DNA of 64,000 bases, taken from Ruminococcus_G sp050944435 (GTDB taxonomy: Bacteria; Bacillota; Clostridia; Lachnospirales; Lachnospiraceae). The translations under genes were made by a program, and so were the position numbers. This document shows, piece after piece, positions 16,021 through 24,600 of the stretch. The stretch is taken from the NCBI GenBank assembly GCA_050944435.1, contig JBMNRB010000016.1:1-64000 (forward strand), read 5' to 3'. A model generated the notes under the pieces. That model did not search any database, was not told the origin of the DNA, and worked only from the letters and a program-made list of their open reading frames with translations. Position 1 is the stretch's first letter. The number at the start of each line of letters is the position of its first letter.

Positions 16021-16515
16021 ATGAGAGACAAAAAAGTGGTGTTTATCACCCAGGCTGCCATGATTGCGGCCATCTATGTTGTGGTAACTGTAGTTTTTTC
16101 TGCATTCAGTTTTGGAGAAGTCCAGGTGAGGATTTCGGAAGCGCTTACGGTGCTGCCCATGTTCACGCCGGCAGCTATACCGGGACTCTTCATCGGATGC
16201 ATTCTGGGCAATACTTTAGGCGGCGCCATTGTGGTTGACGTTATCTTTGGAAGCCTGGCTACTTTGATCGGAGCTGCAGGTTCCTGGATGCTCAGAAAAC
16301 ATAAATTTCTTGTGCCGCTTCCGCCTATTCTGATGAATGTGCTGATCGTGCCTTTTGTGCTGAAGTACGGATACGGTGTGGCGCTTCCCATTCCTTTTAT
16401 GATGGGAACAGTTGGAATCGGAGAGGTGATCTCCTGCGGTGTATTGGGCTATGCGCTGATCTTTGCTTTGGAGAAAGTTAAACATGTGATATTTAAGGAG
16501 ACTCTGGTTTCCTAG
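16021..16515 (+). CDS. queT: QueT family queuosine-precursor transporter
   Basis: A 164-aa membrane protein of the QueT family (COG4708), the substrate-binding S component of an ECF-type importer for queuosine precursors. About five or six hydrophobic helices are visible. The family text AAMIAAIYVVVTVVF...FGEVQVRISEALTVLPMFTPAAIPGLFIGCILGN is close to canonical. ATG at 16021 with AAAGGAG is the true start; the open frame further upstream runs through the structured leader. It would need the shared ECF energising module, which is not in this window. The riboswitch-like leader supports regulation by preQ1 or a related base. Confidence 0.85.
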   Translation: MRDKKVVFITQAAMIAAIYVVVTVVFSAFSFGEVQVRISEALTVLPMFTPAAIPGLFIGCILGNTLGGAIVVDVIFGSLATLIGAAGSWMLRKHKFLVPLPPILMNVLIVPFVLKYGYGVALPIPFMMGTVGIGEVISCGVLGYALIFALEKVKHVIFKETLVS

Positions 16516-16623
16516 AAACGAACGAAAAATCAAGAGGGGATGCAGATGCATTCTCTCTTTTATATTCTTGACAAATGTCGAAAACTTTTTTACAATTTTT
16601 GTGTATGGATGGAGGTAATGCCA

Positions 16624-16857
16624 TTGAGAACCATGGAATTTAAGATGGAACGTCACGGCTTGCTGGAAGTGGGGCAGGAGGTGGAGGTAACGGAGAGTGC
16701 GCTCCCCACTTCTTACTATTATACCATTATTCCTGCGGTGGCCATGAGCAAAAATTATGCCGCCCATGAGAGGCTGAAGGCCAGGAAAGGAATCGTAAAA
16801 GAGATCAATGTGACGGAGCGGGGCTATTATACCAATGTGGAGTTTGAAGAGGAATAG
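16624..16857 (+). CDS. Conserved small hypothetical protein
   Basis: A 77-aa protein beginning LRTMEFKMERHGLLEVGQ and ending GYYTNVEFEEE. It looks like a small beta-rich fold with a KGIVKEINVTERGYY strand pair. TTG at 16624 is preferred because it lies 8 nt from the GGAGG at 16611, while the ATG at 16618 is too close. It is widely distributed in Clostridia in my recollection but has no assigned function. It precedes another small protein and a CsoR-type regulator, all on the + strand. Confidence 0.6.
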   Translation: MRTMEFKMERHGLLEVGQEVEVTESALPTSYYYTIIPAVAMSKNYAAHERLKARKGIVKEINVTERGYYTNVEFEEE

Positions 16858-16923
16858 ACAGATTATCCCCCGGGTGAGGTTGTGAGCAGGGAGATATGTT
16901 GCTATAATAGTGGAGGAAAAAAG

Positions 16924-17151
16924 TTGAAAACTTATGAAGTAATATGGGAAATTTTTAATCAGTGTGCAAATAATCAGATGCGGGATGTTTTTTTTGACGA
17001 GATAGAGACGGATAATCCAGAGGAATATGTAAAACATAAGTTTAAGGACAAGGTGCTGAAATACGATATGATTGATCAGGGAAACGGCAATCTTGTGTTT
17101 GACATTGTGACTTCCGGGATCAAGCAGAGGATGACTTTTACAGAAGTTTAA
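16924..17151 (+). CDS. Conserved small hypothetical protein
   Basis: A 75-aa acidic protein (KTYEVIWEIFNQCANNQMRDVFFDEIE...VFDIVTSGIKQRMTFTEV). TTG at 16924 is chosen because of the GGAGGAAAAAAG just before it; the frame is open from 16882. It is compact, alpha/beta in appearance and has no catalytic motif I can identify. It lies 26 bp before the CsoR-type regulator and is probably co-transcribed with it. Confidence 0.6.
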   Translation: MKTYEVIWEIFNQCANNQMRDVFFDEIETDNPEEYVKHKFKDKVLKYDMIDQGNGNLVFDIVTSGIKQRMTFTEV

Positions 17152-17177
17152 GTTTCCCGTACACAGGAGGAAAGAAG

Positions 17178-17522
17178 TTGACGGAGAATAACAGGATACA
17201 TACCCACGTGATGGAGGATGGAACGGTTGTGGAACACTCCCATCCCCACAATCACACCCATACCCATCAGAATACAAAGGCGGTGATCAACCGTTTGTCC
17301 AGAGCCATCGGCCATCTGGAGTCTATAAAACGTATGGTGGAGGATGGCAGAGACTGCAGCGAGGTGCTGATTCAGCTTTCGGCGGTGAAGGCGGCCATCA
17401 ACAATACGGGTAAGGTGATTCTTCAGGATCATATTGAACACTGTATCGTGGACGCCATTGAAAGTGGTGACAGGGATACGCTCAGAGAGCTTCAGAAAGC
17501 AATCGACAGATTTATTAAATAA
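17178..17522 (+). CDS. CsoR/RcnR family metal-sensing repressor
   Basis: A 114-aa DUF156 regulator. A His-rich N-terminal tail (HSHPHNHTHTH, about 24-34) is followed by the helical core INRLSRAIGHLESIKRMVEDGRDCSEVLIQLSAVKAAINNTGKVILQDHIEHC. The Cys in RDC, and the His and Cys in HIEHC, match the Cys-His-Cys triad of copper-responsive CsoR proteins. The His-rich tail may add metal binding. TTG start with AGGAGG at the correct spacing. No copper ATPase or chaperone gene is adjacent, so the controlled genes are unknown; the Mrp ATPase follows after 20 bp. Confidence 0.85.
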   Translation: MTENNRIHTHVMEDGTVVEHSHPHNHTHTHQNTKAVINRLSRAIGHLESIKRMVEDGRDCSEVLIQLSAVKAAINNTGKVILQDHIEHCIVDAIESGDRDTLRELQKAIDRFIK

Positions 17523-17542
17523 AAGAGGAAAGAGGGAAAAAA

Positions 17543-18358
17543 ATGGCAAAAGAGTGCAGCAACACGTCATGTACAAAGGAAAGCTGTGAGGGATGCGCCA
17601 GCAGGCAGCCCCAGAGTTTCCAGGTGGAGATGAACAAGGATTCTAATATCGGGAAGGTAATCGGCATCATCAGTGGAAAAGGAGGAGTGGGCAAATCGCT
17701 GATTACGGCGTCCTTTGCCAATCAGCTTGCCGCCCAGGGCTTTCAGGTGGGCATTCTGGATGCGGATATCACCGGGCCGTCTATTCCCAAAATGTACGGG
17801 ATTAAAGAAGCGGCCATGGCCAGTGAACGGGGGATTGAACCCAGAGTGACGGAAAACGGCATTAAGATTATGTCCATCAATCTGCTGCTGAAAAATGAAG
17901 AGGACCCGGTGATATGGAGAGGGCCGGTGATCGCAAATATGGTAAAACAGTTCTGGACAGATGTGATCTGGGGGAACCTGGATTTCCTGCTGGTGGATAT
18001 GCCTCCGGGAACGGGGGACGTACCGCTGACGGTATTTCAGTCTCTGCCGGTGGATGGAGTCGTAGTGGTGACTTCTCCCCAGGATCTGGTGCGGATGATT
18101 GTGAAGAAAGCGGTTAAGATGGCGGAGATGATGAAAATATCCGTATTGGGTGTAGTGGAGAATTACAGCTATGCCGTTTGCCCTGACTGCGGGAAAAAGA
18201 TTCCTATTTTTGGAGACAGCCGGATTGACCAGGTGGCCCAGGAGTATCAGCTTCCGGTGCTGGGAAAAATTCCCGTGCATCCTGAATATGCCAGGGCAGC
18301 CGATGAAGGCGCTTTCCACCAGGTAAAAATGGAAGAATTGAAAAGCATTCTGGGATGA
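17543..18358 (+). CDS. Mrp/NBP35 family ATP-binding iron-sulfur carrier
   Basis: A 271-aa P-loop ATPase of the Mrp/ApbC/NBP35 family that holds and transfers Fe-S clusters in the cytoplasm. It has a Cys-rich N-terminus (CSNTSCTKESCEGC, residues 5-18), the deviant Walker A SGKGGVGKS (about 45), the switch DADITGPSIPKMYG, Walker B LLVDMPPGTGD, and the C-terminal CPDCGKK motif (about 212) that bridges a cluster between subunits. The extra N-terminal cysteines resemble NBP35-type enzymes. It follows the CsoR gene closely, so it may be made with it. Confidence 0.9.
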   Translation: MAKECSNTSCTKESCEGCASRQPQSFQVEMNKDSNIGKVIGIISGKGGVGKSLITASFANQLAAQGFQVGILDADITGPSIPKMYGIKEAAMASERGIEPRVTENGIKIMSINLLLKNEEDPVIWRGPVIANMVKQFWTDVIWGNLDFLLVDMPPGTGDVPLTVFQSLPVDGVVVVTSPQDLVRMIVKKAVKMAEMMKISVLGVVENYSYAVCPDCGKKIPIFGDSRIDQVAQEYQLPVLGKIPVHPEYARAADEGAFHQVKMEELKSILG

Positions 18359-18437
18359 CAGAACAAAGACAGGCAGTTTTCGTAAATAAGTACCGGAAAC
18401 AGATGTTTACAGAGGGAAAAATTGGGCAAGAATTCAA

Positions 18438-18466
18438 TTGACTTTCACAGACCCCGGTGCCATAAT
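18438..18466 (+). promoter_or_regulatory. Promoter of the HPr-like gene
   Basis: TTGACT (18438-18443), 17-bp spacer, CATAAT (18461-18466). Confidence 0.55.
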
Positions 18467-18514
18467 ATGCTAAAGAAAAAATTTTATATGTTTCATAAAG
18501 CGAGGGATGATATT

Positions 18515-18742
18515 ATGGCAGAATGTAAAATCAAATTGAATGCCACAGAAGATGTACGTGAATTTGTAGCGGCTGCCGGTAAATGTGATTTTGACATCGA
18601 TATTTTTTATAACAGAGTTGTTATTGATGCGAAATCTATTCTGGGAATTCTGAGTATGGATCTTACAAAGCCGCTCACGGTACAGTGTTACGGTGAGAAT
18701 CAGGAATTTAACCGCACGCTGAAAAAGTTTGCGATTGCCTGA
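18515..18742 (+). CDS. HPr-like protein without the phosphorylatable histidine
   Basis: A 75-aa protein with the size and C-terminal pattern of HPr (VVIDAKSILGILSMDLTKPLTV matches the KSIMGVMSLG region with regulatory Ser), but the N-terminal active-site segment with His15 is replaced by ATEDVREFVAAAGK. It therefore should not act in PTS phosphotransfer. It keeps a Ser equivalent to Ser46 (AKSILG), so a regulatory role similar to Crh is possible. Start at ATG 18515; the longer frame from 18422 runs through the promoter. It is monocistronic, ended by the hairpin at 18771. Confidence 0.7.
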   Translation: MAECKIKLNATEDVREFVAAAGKCDFDIDIFYNRVVIDAKSILGILSMDLTKPLTVQCYGENQEFNRTLKKFAIA

Positions 18743-18770
18743 ATGATAGTATCACATGGGAAAGTAAAGA

Positions 18771-18807
18771 TGCAGAATGCCGTTTTGGCATTCTGCATTT
18801 GTTTTTT
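18771..18807 (+). terminator. Terminator of the HPr-like gene
   Basis: A perfect 11-bp stem tgcagaatgcc / ggcattctgca with a 5-nt loop, followed by tttgtttttt. Confidence 0.88.
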
Positions 18808-18811
18808 AGAT

Positions 18812-21178
18812 ATGGAAAAAGATACAATAAAAATATCCGTCCGCAGTCTGGTGGAGTTTATTTTACGTTATGGAGACTTGGACAGCAAAAGAGGAGGCGG
18901 CATGGATCGGGACGCCATGCTGCTGGGTGGAAAGATACATCGAAAAATTCAAAAAAGCATGGGAGCAGGTTATCGTTCCGAAGTGACTTTGCGCTACCAG
19001 AAGGAGTATGACGATTTCCGCATTCTTCTGGAGGGAAGGGCCGATGGGATTGTAGAGGAAGAAGGCGGAGTGCTCATCGATGAAATCAAGGGAACCTTCC
19101 GGGAAGTGGAAGAGATCCGGGGGCCGGCGCCTCTTCACCTGGCTCAGGCCAAATGTTATGGATGGATGTATGCCAGAGATCACCGGTGTGAGAAAGTGAC
19201 GGTTCAGGTCACCTACTGTCATCTGGAAAGCGAAGAAATCCGAAGGTTTCAGGAAGAGTATAAGCCGGAAGAACTGGAACTGTGGTTTGACAGCCTTCTG
19301 GGAAAATACTATCCCTGGGCCAGTTTCCAGCATACCTGGAAGATCAGGAGAAGGACTTCCATGGCAGGACTTCAGTTTCCTTTTCCCTATCGGGAGGGGC
19401 AAAGAAACATTGTGGCCAGCGTATACCACACAATCCGGCAGAACAAAGAACTTTTCGTACAGGCGCCCACCGGCGTGGGAAAGACCATGTCGGTTATTTT
19501 TCCGGCGGTGCGGGCCGTGGGAGAGGGGATGGGGGAGAAAATTTTTTATCTCACCGCCCGAACCATCGCCCGTCAGGTAGCAGAGGAAGCATTTTCTATT
19601 CTGAAAAGTCATGGCCTGGAATACAAAGTGATCACCCTGACAGCCAGGGAGAAAATGTGCGTCTGTCCGGAGCCGGACTGCAGTCCGCTGACCTGTCCCC
19701 GGGCAAAAGGCCATTTCGACCGGGTGAATGATGCGGTCTTTGAGCTTCTCACAGGGCAAGATGAGTATACAAGAGAACTTCTGCAAAAACACAGCGAAAA
19801 ATGGAATGTCTGTCCCTATGAGATGAGCCTGGATCTGGCGGTGTGGGCGGACGCGGTTATCTGTGATTATAACTATGTATTTGATCCCAGGGTACATCTG
19901 CGCCGTTTTTTTGGCGATACGGTAAAGGGAGAGTATATCTTTCTGATTGACGAGGCACATAATCTGGCAGAGCGGGGACGTGAAATGTACAGTGCCCTTC
20001 TTTGCAAAGAAGATGTGCTGAAAATAAAAGAAAAACTAAAATCCCGCAGCAAAAAAGCGGCGCGTTTTCTGAACCGGGCCAATCGGCAGCTTCTGGAAAT
20101 GAAGCGGGAATGCGATACCTATCAGATTATTTCCGGGCCGGGAGCGCTGCCCCTTACGCTGATGAACCTCCAGGGAGAGTTGGAAAAATTCCTGGAGGAG
20201 GCGCCGGATGACGAACTGAAAAAAGAGGTGCTGGAATTCTATTTTCAGATTTGTACTTTTTTAAATGTCTGTGATCTTCTGGATGAAAATTATGTGGTTT
20301 ATACGTATCACGATGAAAACGGAAGGTTTTATCTTAGGCTGTTCTGTGTAAATCCGGCGGATAATCTGCAGCAGTATTTAAAAAAGGGAAGGGGAACCGT
20401 GTTCTTTTCCGCCACCCTCCTTCCCATTGGGTATTATAAGCGGCTGCTGGGAAGCCGGCAGGAGGAAGATTATGCCATATATGTGGAATCGCCTTTTCCC
20501 GAGGAAAACCGCCGGATATTGATCGGGCGGGAGGTCAGCAGCCGCTACAGGAGGAGAGGACCCAGAGAGTACGAGAAAATTGCCCGGTATATTTACAGAA
20601 TTTTATCTGCTCATCGGGGAAATTATATGGTATTCTTTCCCTCCTACCAGATGATGGATGATGTGTTTGCGGTGTTTTCCCGGAAGTATGGGATGGAGGA
20701 AAACATTCAGTGTCTCCTCCAGTCTCCCACCATGGAAGAAGAGCAGCGGGAAGAATTTTTACAGAAGTTTGAGGAGGGCCATGAGAACTCAGTGGTGGGG
20801 TTCTGCGTGATGGGCGGCATTTTTTCCGAGGGGATTGATCTGATCGGTGAAAGGCTGATCGGAGCGGTGCTGGTGGGAACGGGAATTCCCGGCGTCAGTA
20901 TGGAACGGGAGATTCTGATGAAATATTACGAAGAACAGGGAGAAAACGGATTCGACTATGCTTACCGATATCCCGGCATGAATAAGGTTCTGCAGGCGGC
21001 GGGCCGGGTGATCCGCAGGGAGCAGGACCGGGGAATTGTGGCTCTTTTGGATGAACGTTTTCTTACGTATGAATACCGCTGTCTGTTTCCCAGGGAATGG
21101 AAATCCTATTGGCCCTGTACGCTGGGTGAACTGGACAGTATTCTCAAAGAGTTTTGGTCAGGAGGTCACTGTTCTTGA
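18812..21178 (+). CDS. PD-(D/E)XK nuclease and XPD/DinG-type helicase fusion
   Basis: A 788-aa protein. Residues about 60-130 show a RecB/Cas4-like nuclease core: LEGRADG, IDEIKG (the D-ExK motif) and QAKCYGW (QxxxY). An XPD/DinG-like superfamily 2 helicase follows: Walker A APTGVGKT (about 217), a four-cysteine Fe-S region (CVCPEPDC, LTC, CPYE; about 283-335), IDEAHN (about 380) and the final AAGRVIRREQDRG (about 729). It likely unwinds and cuts damaged or branched DNA. ATG at 18812 is chosen since upstream codons lie in the terminator of the previous gene; no clear ribosome site is visible. Confidence 0.85.
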   Translation: MEKDTIKISVRSLVEFILRYGDLDSKRGGGMDRDAMLLGGKIHRKIQKSMGAGYRSEVTLRYQKEYDDFRILLEGRADGIVEEEGGVLIDEIKGTFREVEEIRGPAPLHLAQAKCYGWMYARDHRCEKVTVQVTYCHLESEEIRRFQEEYKPEELELWFDSLLGKYYPWASFQHTWKIRRRTSMAGLQFPFPYREGQRNIVASVYHTIRQNKELFVQAPTGVGKTMSVIFPAVRAVGEGMGEKIFYLTARTIARQVAEEAFSILKSHGLEYKVITLTAREKMCVCPEPDCSPLTCPRAKGHFDRVNDAVFELLTGQDEYTRELLQKHSEKWNVCPYEMSLDLAVWADAVICDYNYVFDPRVHLRRFFGDTVKGEYIFLIDEAHNLAERGREMYSALLCKEDVLKIKEKLKSRSKKAARFLNRANRQLLEMKRECDTYQIISGPGALPLTLMNLQGELEKFLEEAPDDELKKEVLEFYFQICTFLNVCDLLDENYVVYTYHDENGRFYLRLFCVNPADNLQQYLKKGRGTVFFSATLLPIGYYKRLLGSRQEEDYAIYVESPFPEENRRILIGREVSSRYRRRGPREYEKIARYIYRILSAHRGNYMVFFPSYQMMDDVFAVFSRKYGMEENIQCLLQSPTMEEEQREEFLQKFEEGHENSVVGFCVMGGIFSEGIDLIGERLIGAVLVGTGIPGVSMEREILMKYYEEQGENGFDYAYRYPGMNKVLQAAGRVIRREQDRGIVALLDERFLTYEYRCLFPREWKSYWPCTLGELDSILKEFWSGGHCS

Positions 21179-21204
21179 CGGGTACAGACATTATTCGCTA
21201 TAAT
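21175..21204 (+). promoter_or_regulatory. Promoter of ridA-purL
   Basis: TTGACG (21175-21180), overlapping the helicase stop, and a perfect TATAAT (21199-21204) with an 18-bp spacer. No purine riboswitch is visible in the 45-nt leader. Confidence 0.65.
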
Positions 21205-21248
21205 GGATTCTATAGAAAGAACATTTTCTTTAAGAGAGGAGAACAATC

Positions 21249-21623
21249 ATGAAGACAGTCAGCACGACAAAGGCGCCGGCGGCTATCGGGCCCTATTCTC
21301 AGGCGATGATCGTAAATGGTATGGTATTTACTTCAGGGCAGATTCCCATTGATCCGGCCACGGGTGATATCACAGAAGGCGGAATCCGGGAACAGGCCCA
21401 TCAGGTGATGAAGAATCTGGGGGAAGTTCTGAAGGAAGCAGGGTCCAGCTATGAGCAGGCGGTGAAGACGACTTGTTTTCTTGCAGATATGGATGACTTC
21501 GCGGCGTTCAACGAAGTTTACGGCGCATATTTTACCGGACGTCCTGCCCGATCCTGTGTGGCGGTGAAGGCACTGCCGAAAAATGTGCTCTGTGAAGTGG
21601 AAGTCATTGCAGTTATACAGTAA
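21249..21623 (+). CDS. ridA: RidA family reactive enamine/imine deaminase
   Basis: A 124-aa YjgF/YER057c/UK114 protein that hydrolyses reactive 2-aminoacrylate-type enamines released by PLP enzymes. Family text is nearly canonical: TTKAPAAIGPYSQA, MVFTSGQIPIDPATG, EQAHQVMKNLGEVL, TTCFLADMDDFAAFNEVY and the C-terminal substrate-binding Arg in PARSCVAVKALPK, then CEVEVIA. Full length for a trimeric enzyme. It has its own promoter and AGAGAGGAG ribosome site and is followed 20 bp later by purL, so both are probably co-transcribed. Confidence 0.95.
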   Translation: MKTVSTTKAPAAIGPYSQAMIVNGMVFTSGQIPIDPATGDITEGGIREQAHQVMKNLGEVLKEAGSSYEQAVKTTCFLADMDDFAAFNEVYGAYFTGRPARSCVAVKALPKNVLCEVEVIAVIQ

Positions 21624-21643
21624 GAGGGAGAGGAGAAGTATAC

Positions 21644-24600
21644 ATGGTAAGACGAGTTTACGTAGAGAAAAAACCGGATTATGGGGTGCAGGCGAAAGAG
21701 CTGAGCCATGAGATCAGCAGCTATCTGGGAATTAAGGGAGTGGAGAAGGTAAGAGTTCTCATCCGCTATGACGTGGAAAACATTTCTGATGAAGTGTTTG
21801 AAAAAGCATGTCACAGTGTATTTTCCGAGCCGCCGGTGGATGTGCTCTACCGTGAAAATTTTGAAATGGCGGAGGGCGCCAGAGTGTTTTCTGTGGAATA
21901 TCTTCCGGGACAGTTTGATCAGAGAGCGGATTCTGCCGTGCAGTGCATTCAGTTTTTAAAGGAAGATGAAAAGCCGATTATCCGTTCTGCAACGACATAT
22001 GTGTTGGAAGGGGCGATCACGGATGAAGAATTTGCAGCGGTGAAGAACCATTGTATTAACCCGGTGGATTCCCGGGAAACCGATATGGTAAAACCGGATA
22101 CGCTGGTGACTGTTTTTGATGAGCCGGCGGAGGTGAAGATTTTCGACGGCTTTACCAACATGGATGAAGCACAGCTTAGGGAATTGTATCAGTCGTTGAA
22201 TCTGGCCATGACCTTTAAGGATTTTCTTCACATCCACCGTTATTTCTGCGGAGAGGAAAAAAGGGATCCTACGATGACGGAAATTCGCGTGCTGGATACT
22301 TACTGGTCTGATCACTGCCGCCACACTACCTTTTCCACGGAGCTTACGAAAGTGGAGTTCAAGGACGGAGATTACAAGGAACCCATCGTCCGCACTTATC
22401 AGCGGTATCTGGCAGACCGGGCGGAGATTTTCAAAGGCAGAGACGATAAATTTGTATGCCTGATGGACCTGGCGCTGATGGCCATGAGGAAGCTGAAGGC
22501 GGAAGGCAAACTGGAAGATCAGGAGGAATCTGAGGAGATCAATGCATGCAGCATTGTGGTACCGGTGGATGTGGACGGAGTTGAAGAAGAGTGGCTGATC
22601 AACTTTAAAAACGAGACTCACAATCACCCCACGGAGATTGAGCCTTTCGGCGGTGCGGCCACCTGTCTGGGCGGCGCGATCCGCGATCCCCTCTCTGGAA
22701 GAACTTACGTTTATCAGGCCATGAGAGTAACGGGGGCGGCAGATCCCACTGTTTCGGTGAAAGATACGATGAAGGGTAAGCTGCCGCAGAAAAAACTGGT
22801 GCGTTCAGCCGCCCATGGATACAGTTCCTACGGAAATCAGATTGGTCTGGCTACCGGTTACGTAAAAGAAATTTATCATCCCGATTATGTGGCGAAACGT
22901 ATGGAGATCGGAGCGGTGATGGGAGCAGCGCCCCGCAGAGCCGTGATCCGCAAAACTTCTGATCCGGGAGATATCATTATTCTTCTGGGAGGCCGTACCG
23001 GCCGTGACGGCTGCGGCGGCGCCACCGGTTCTTCCAAGGTACACACGGAGGAATCCATCGAAACCTGCGGCGCTGAAGTTCAAAAGGGTAACGCTCCCAC
23101 GGAACGGAAGATACAGAGAATGTTTCGCCGGGAGGAAGTCAGCCGCCTCATTAAGAAGTGCAACGATTTCGGCGCCGGCGGCGTGTCTGTTGCCATCGGT
23201 GAGCTGGCGGCCGGACTGGAAGTAAATCTGGATAAAGTGCCTAAAAAATATGCCGGTCTTGACGGAACGGAAATCGCTATTTCAGAATCCCAGGAAAGGA
23301 TGGCCGTGGTGGTAGATCCTTCCAATGTGCAGGAGTTTTTGAAATACGCCAATGAGGAAAATCTGGAGGCTGTGGAAGTGGCTGTGGTTACTGAGAGCCC
23401 CCGTCTGGTGCTTAAATGGAGGGGAAAAGAGATCGTCAATATTTCCAGGGCATTCCTTGATACCAATGGAGCTCATCAGGAAACGGAAGTATTGGTGGAC
23501 ATCCCCAACCGTGAAGGCAATGTGCTGAACAGGAAGGAAGAAGTAGGGGAAGTAAAAGAGACCTGGCTGAATACGCTGAAGGATCTCAATGTATGTTCTC
23601 AGAAAGGTCTGGTGGAGATGTTTGACTCCTCCATCGGAGCGGGCAGCGTGGTAATGCCCTATGGCGGCCAGTACCAGATGACGGAAACCCAGGCTATGGT
23701 GGCCAAGGTTCCGGTGCTAAATGGAAAGACCAACACAGTGACGATGATGAGTTACGGTTTTGATCCTTATGTATCCAGTTGGAGTCCATACCACGGGGCC
23801 GTCTATGCGGTGACGGAGTCCATTGCCCGCATCGTGGCCTCCGGCGGCGATTACAAAAAGATCCGCTTTACTTTCCAGGAATATTTCCGGAGAATGACAG
23901 AGGATCCTTCCAGATGGAGTCAGCCCTTTGCAGCCCTTCTGGGAGCCTATGACGCTCAGCTTGGTTTTGGCCTGCCTTCCATCGGCGGAAAGGACAGTAT
24001 GTCGGGGACCTTCAATGATATCGATGTTCCCCCCACCCTGGTTTCCTTTGCGGTGGATGTGGCGAAACAGCAGGATATCATTACACCGGAGCTGAAGGAA
24101 GCGGGAAATCGTCTGGTGTGGATTCGTCTGCCCAAGGATGAATACGATCTTCCAGATTATGAAAAAACCATGGATCTCTATGATCGGCTGCACCAGGATA
24201 TGCAGGCAGGGCGCGTGGTGTCTGCCTATGCGCTGGATCGTCACGGAATTGCCGCAGCGGTCAGCAAGATGGCTTTTGGAAACAGAATGGGCGTGAAGAT
24301 TGAACACGATCTGGATCCAAGAGATTTCTTTGCACCGGGATTCGGTGATCTTCTCTGTGAGGTGAAAGACGGAAAAGTAGGAGAATTGGCCTGCACATAC
24401 CGGGTAATCGGTGAGGTAACGGACAAGGATGCTTTCGTATACGGAAATGTATCCATTCCCTTCGAGGAAGCGCTGGACGCCTGGAAGGGTACCCTGGAGA
24501 AGGTATTTAAGACGAAAGGGACCCAGGATACGGCGCCGGTGGAGAGTCCGCTGTATCAGGGAGATTCCTTCTACATCTGTAAACATAAAACCGCCCGGCC

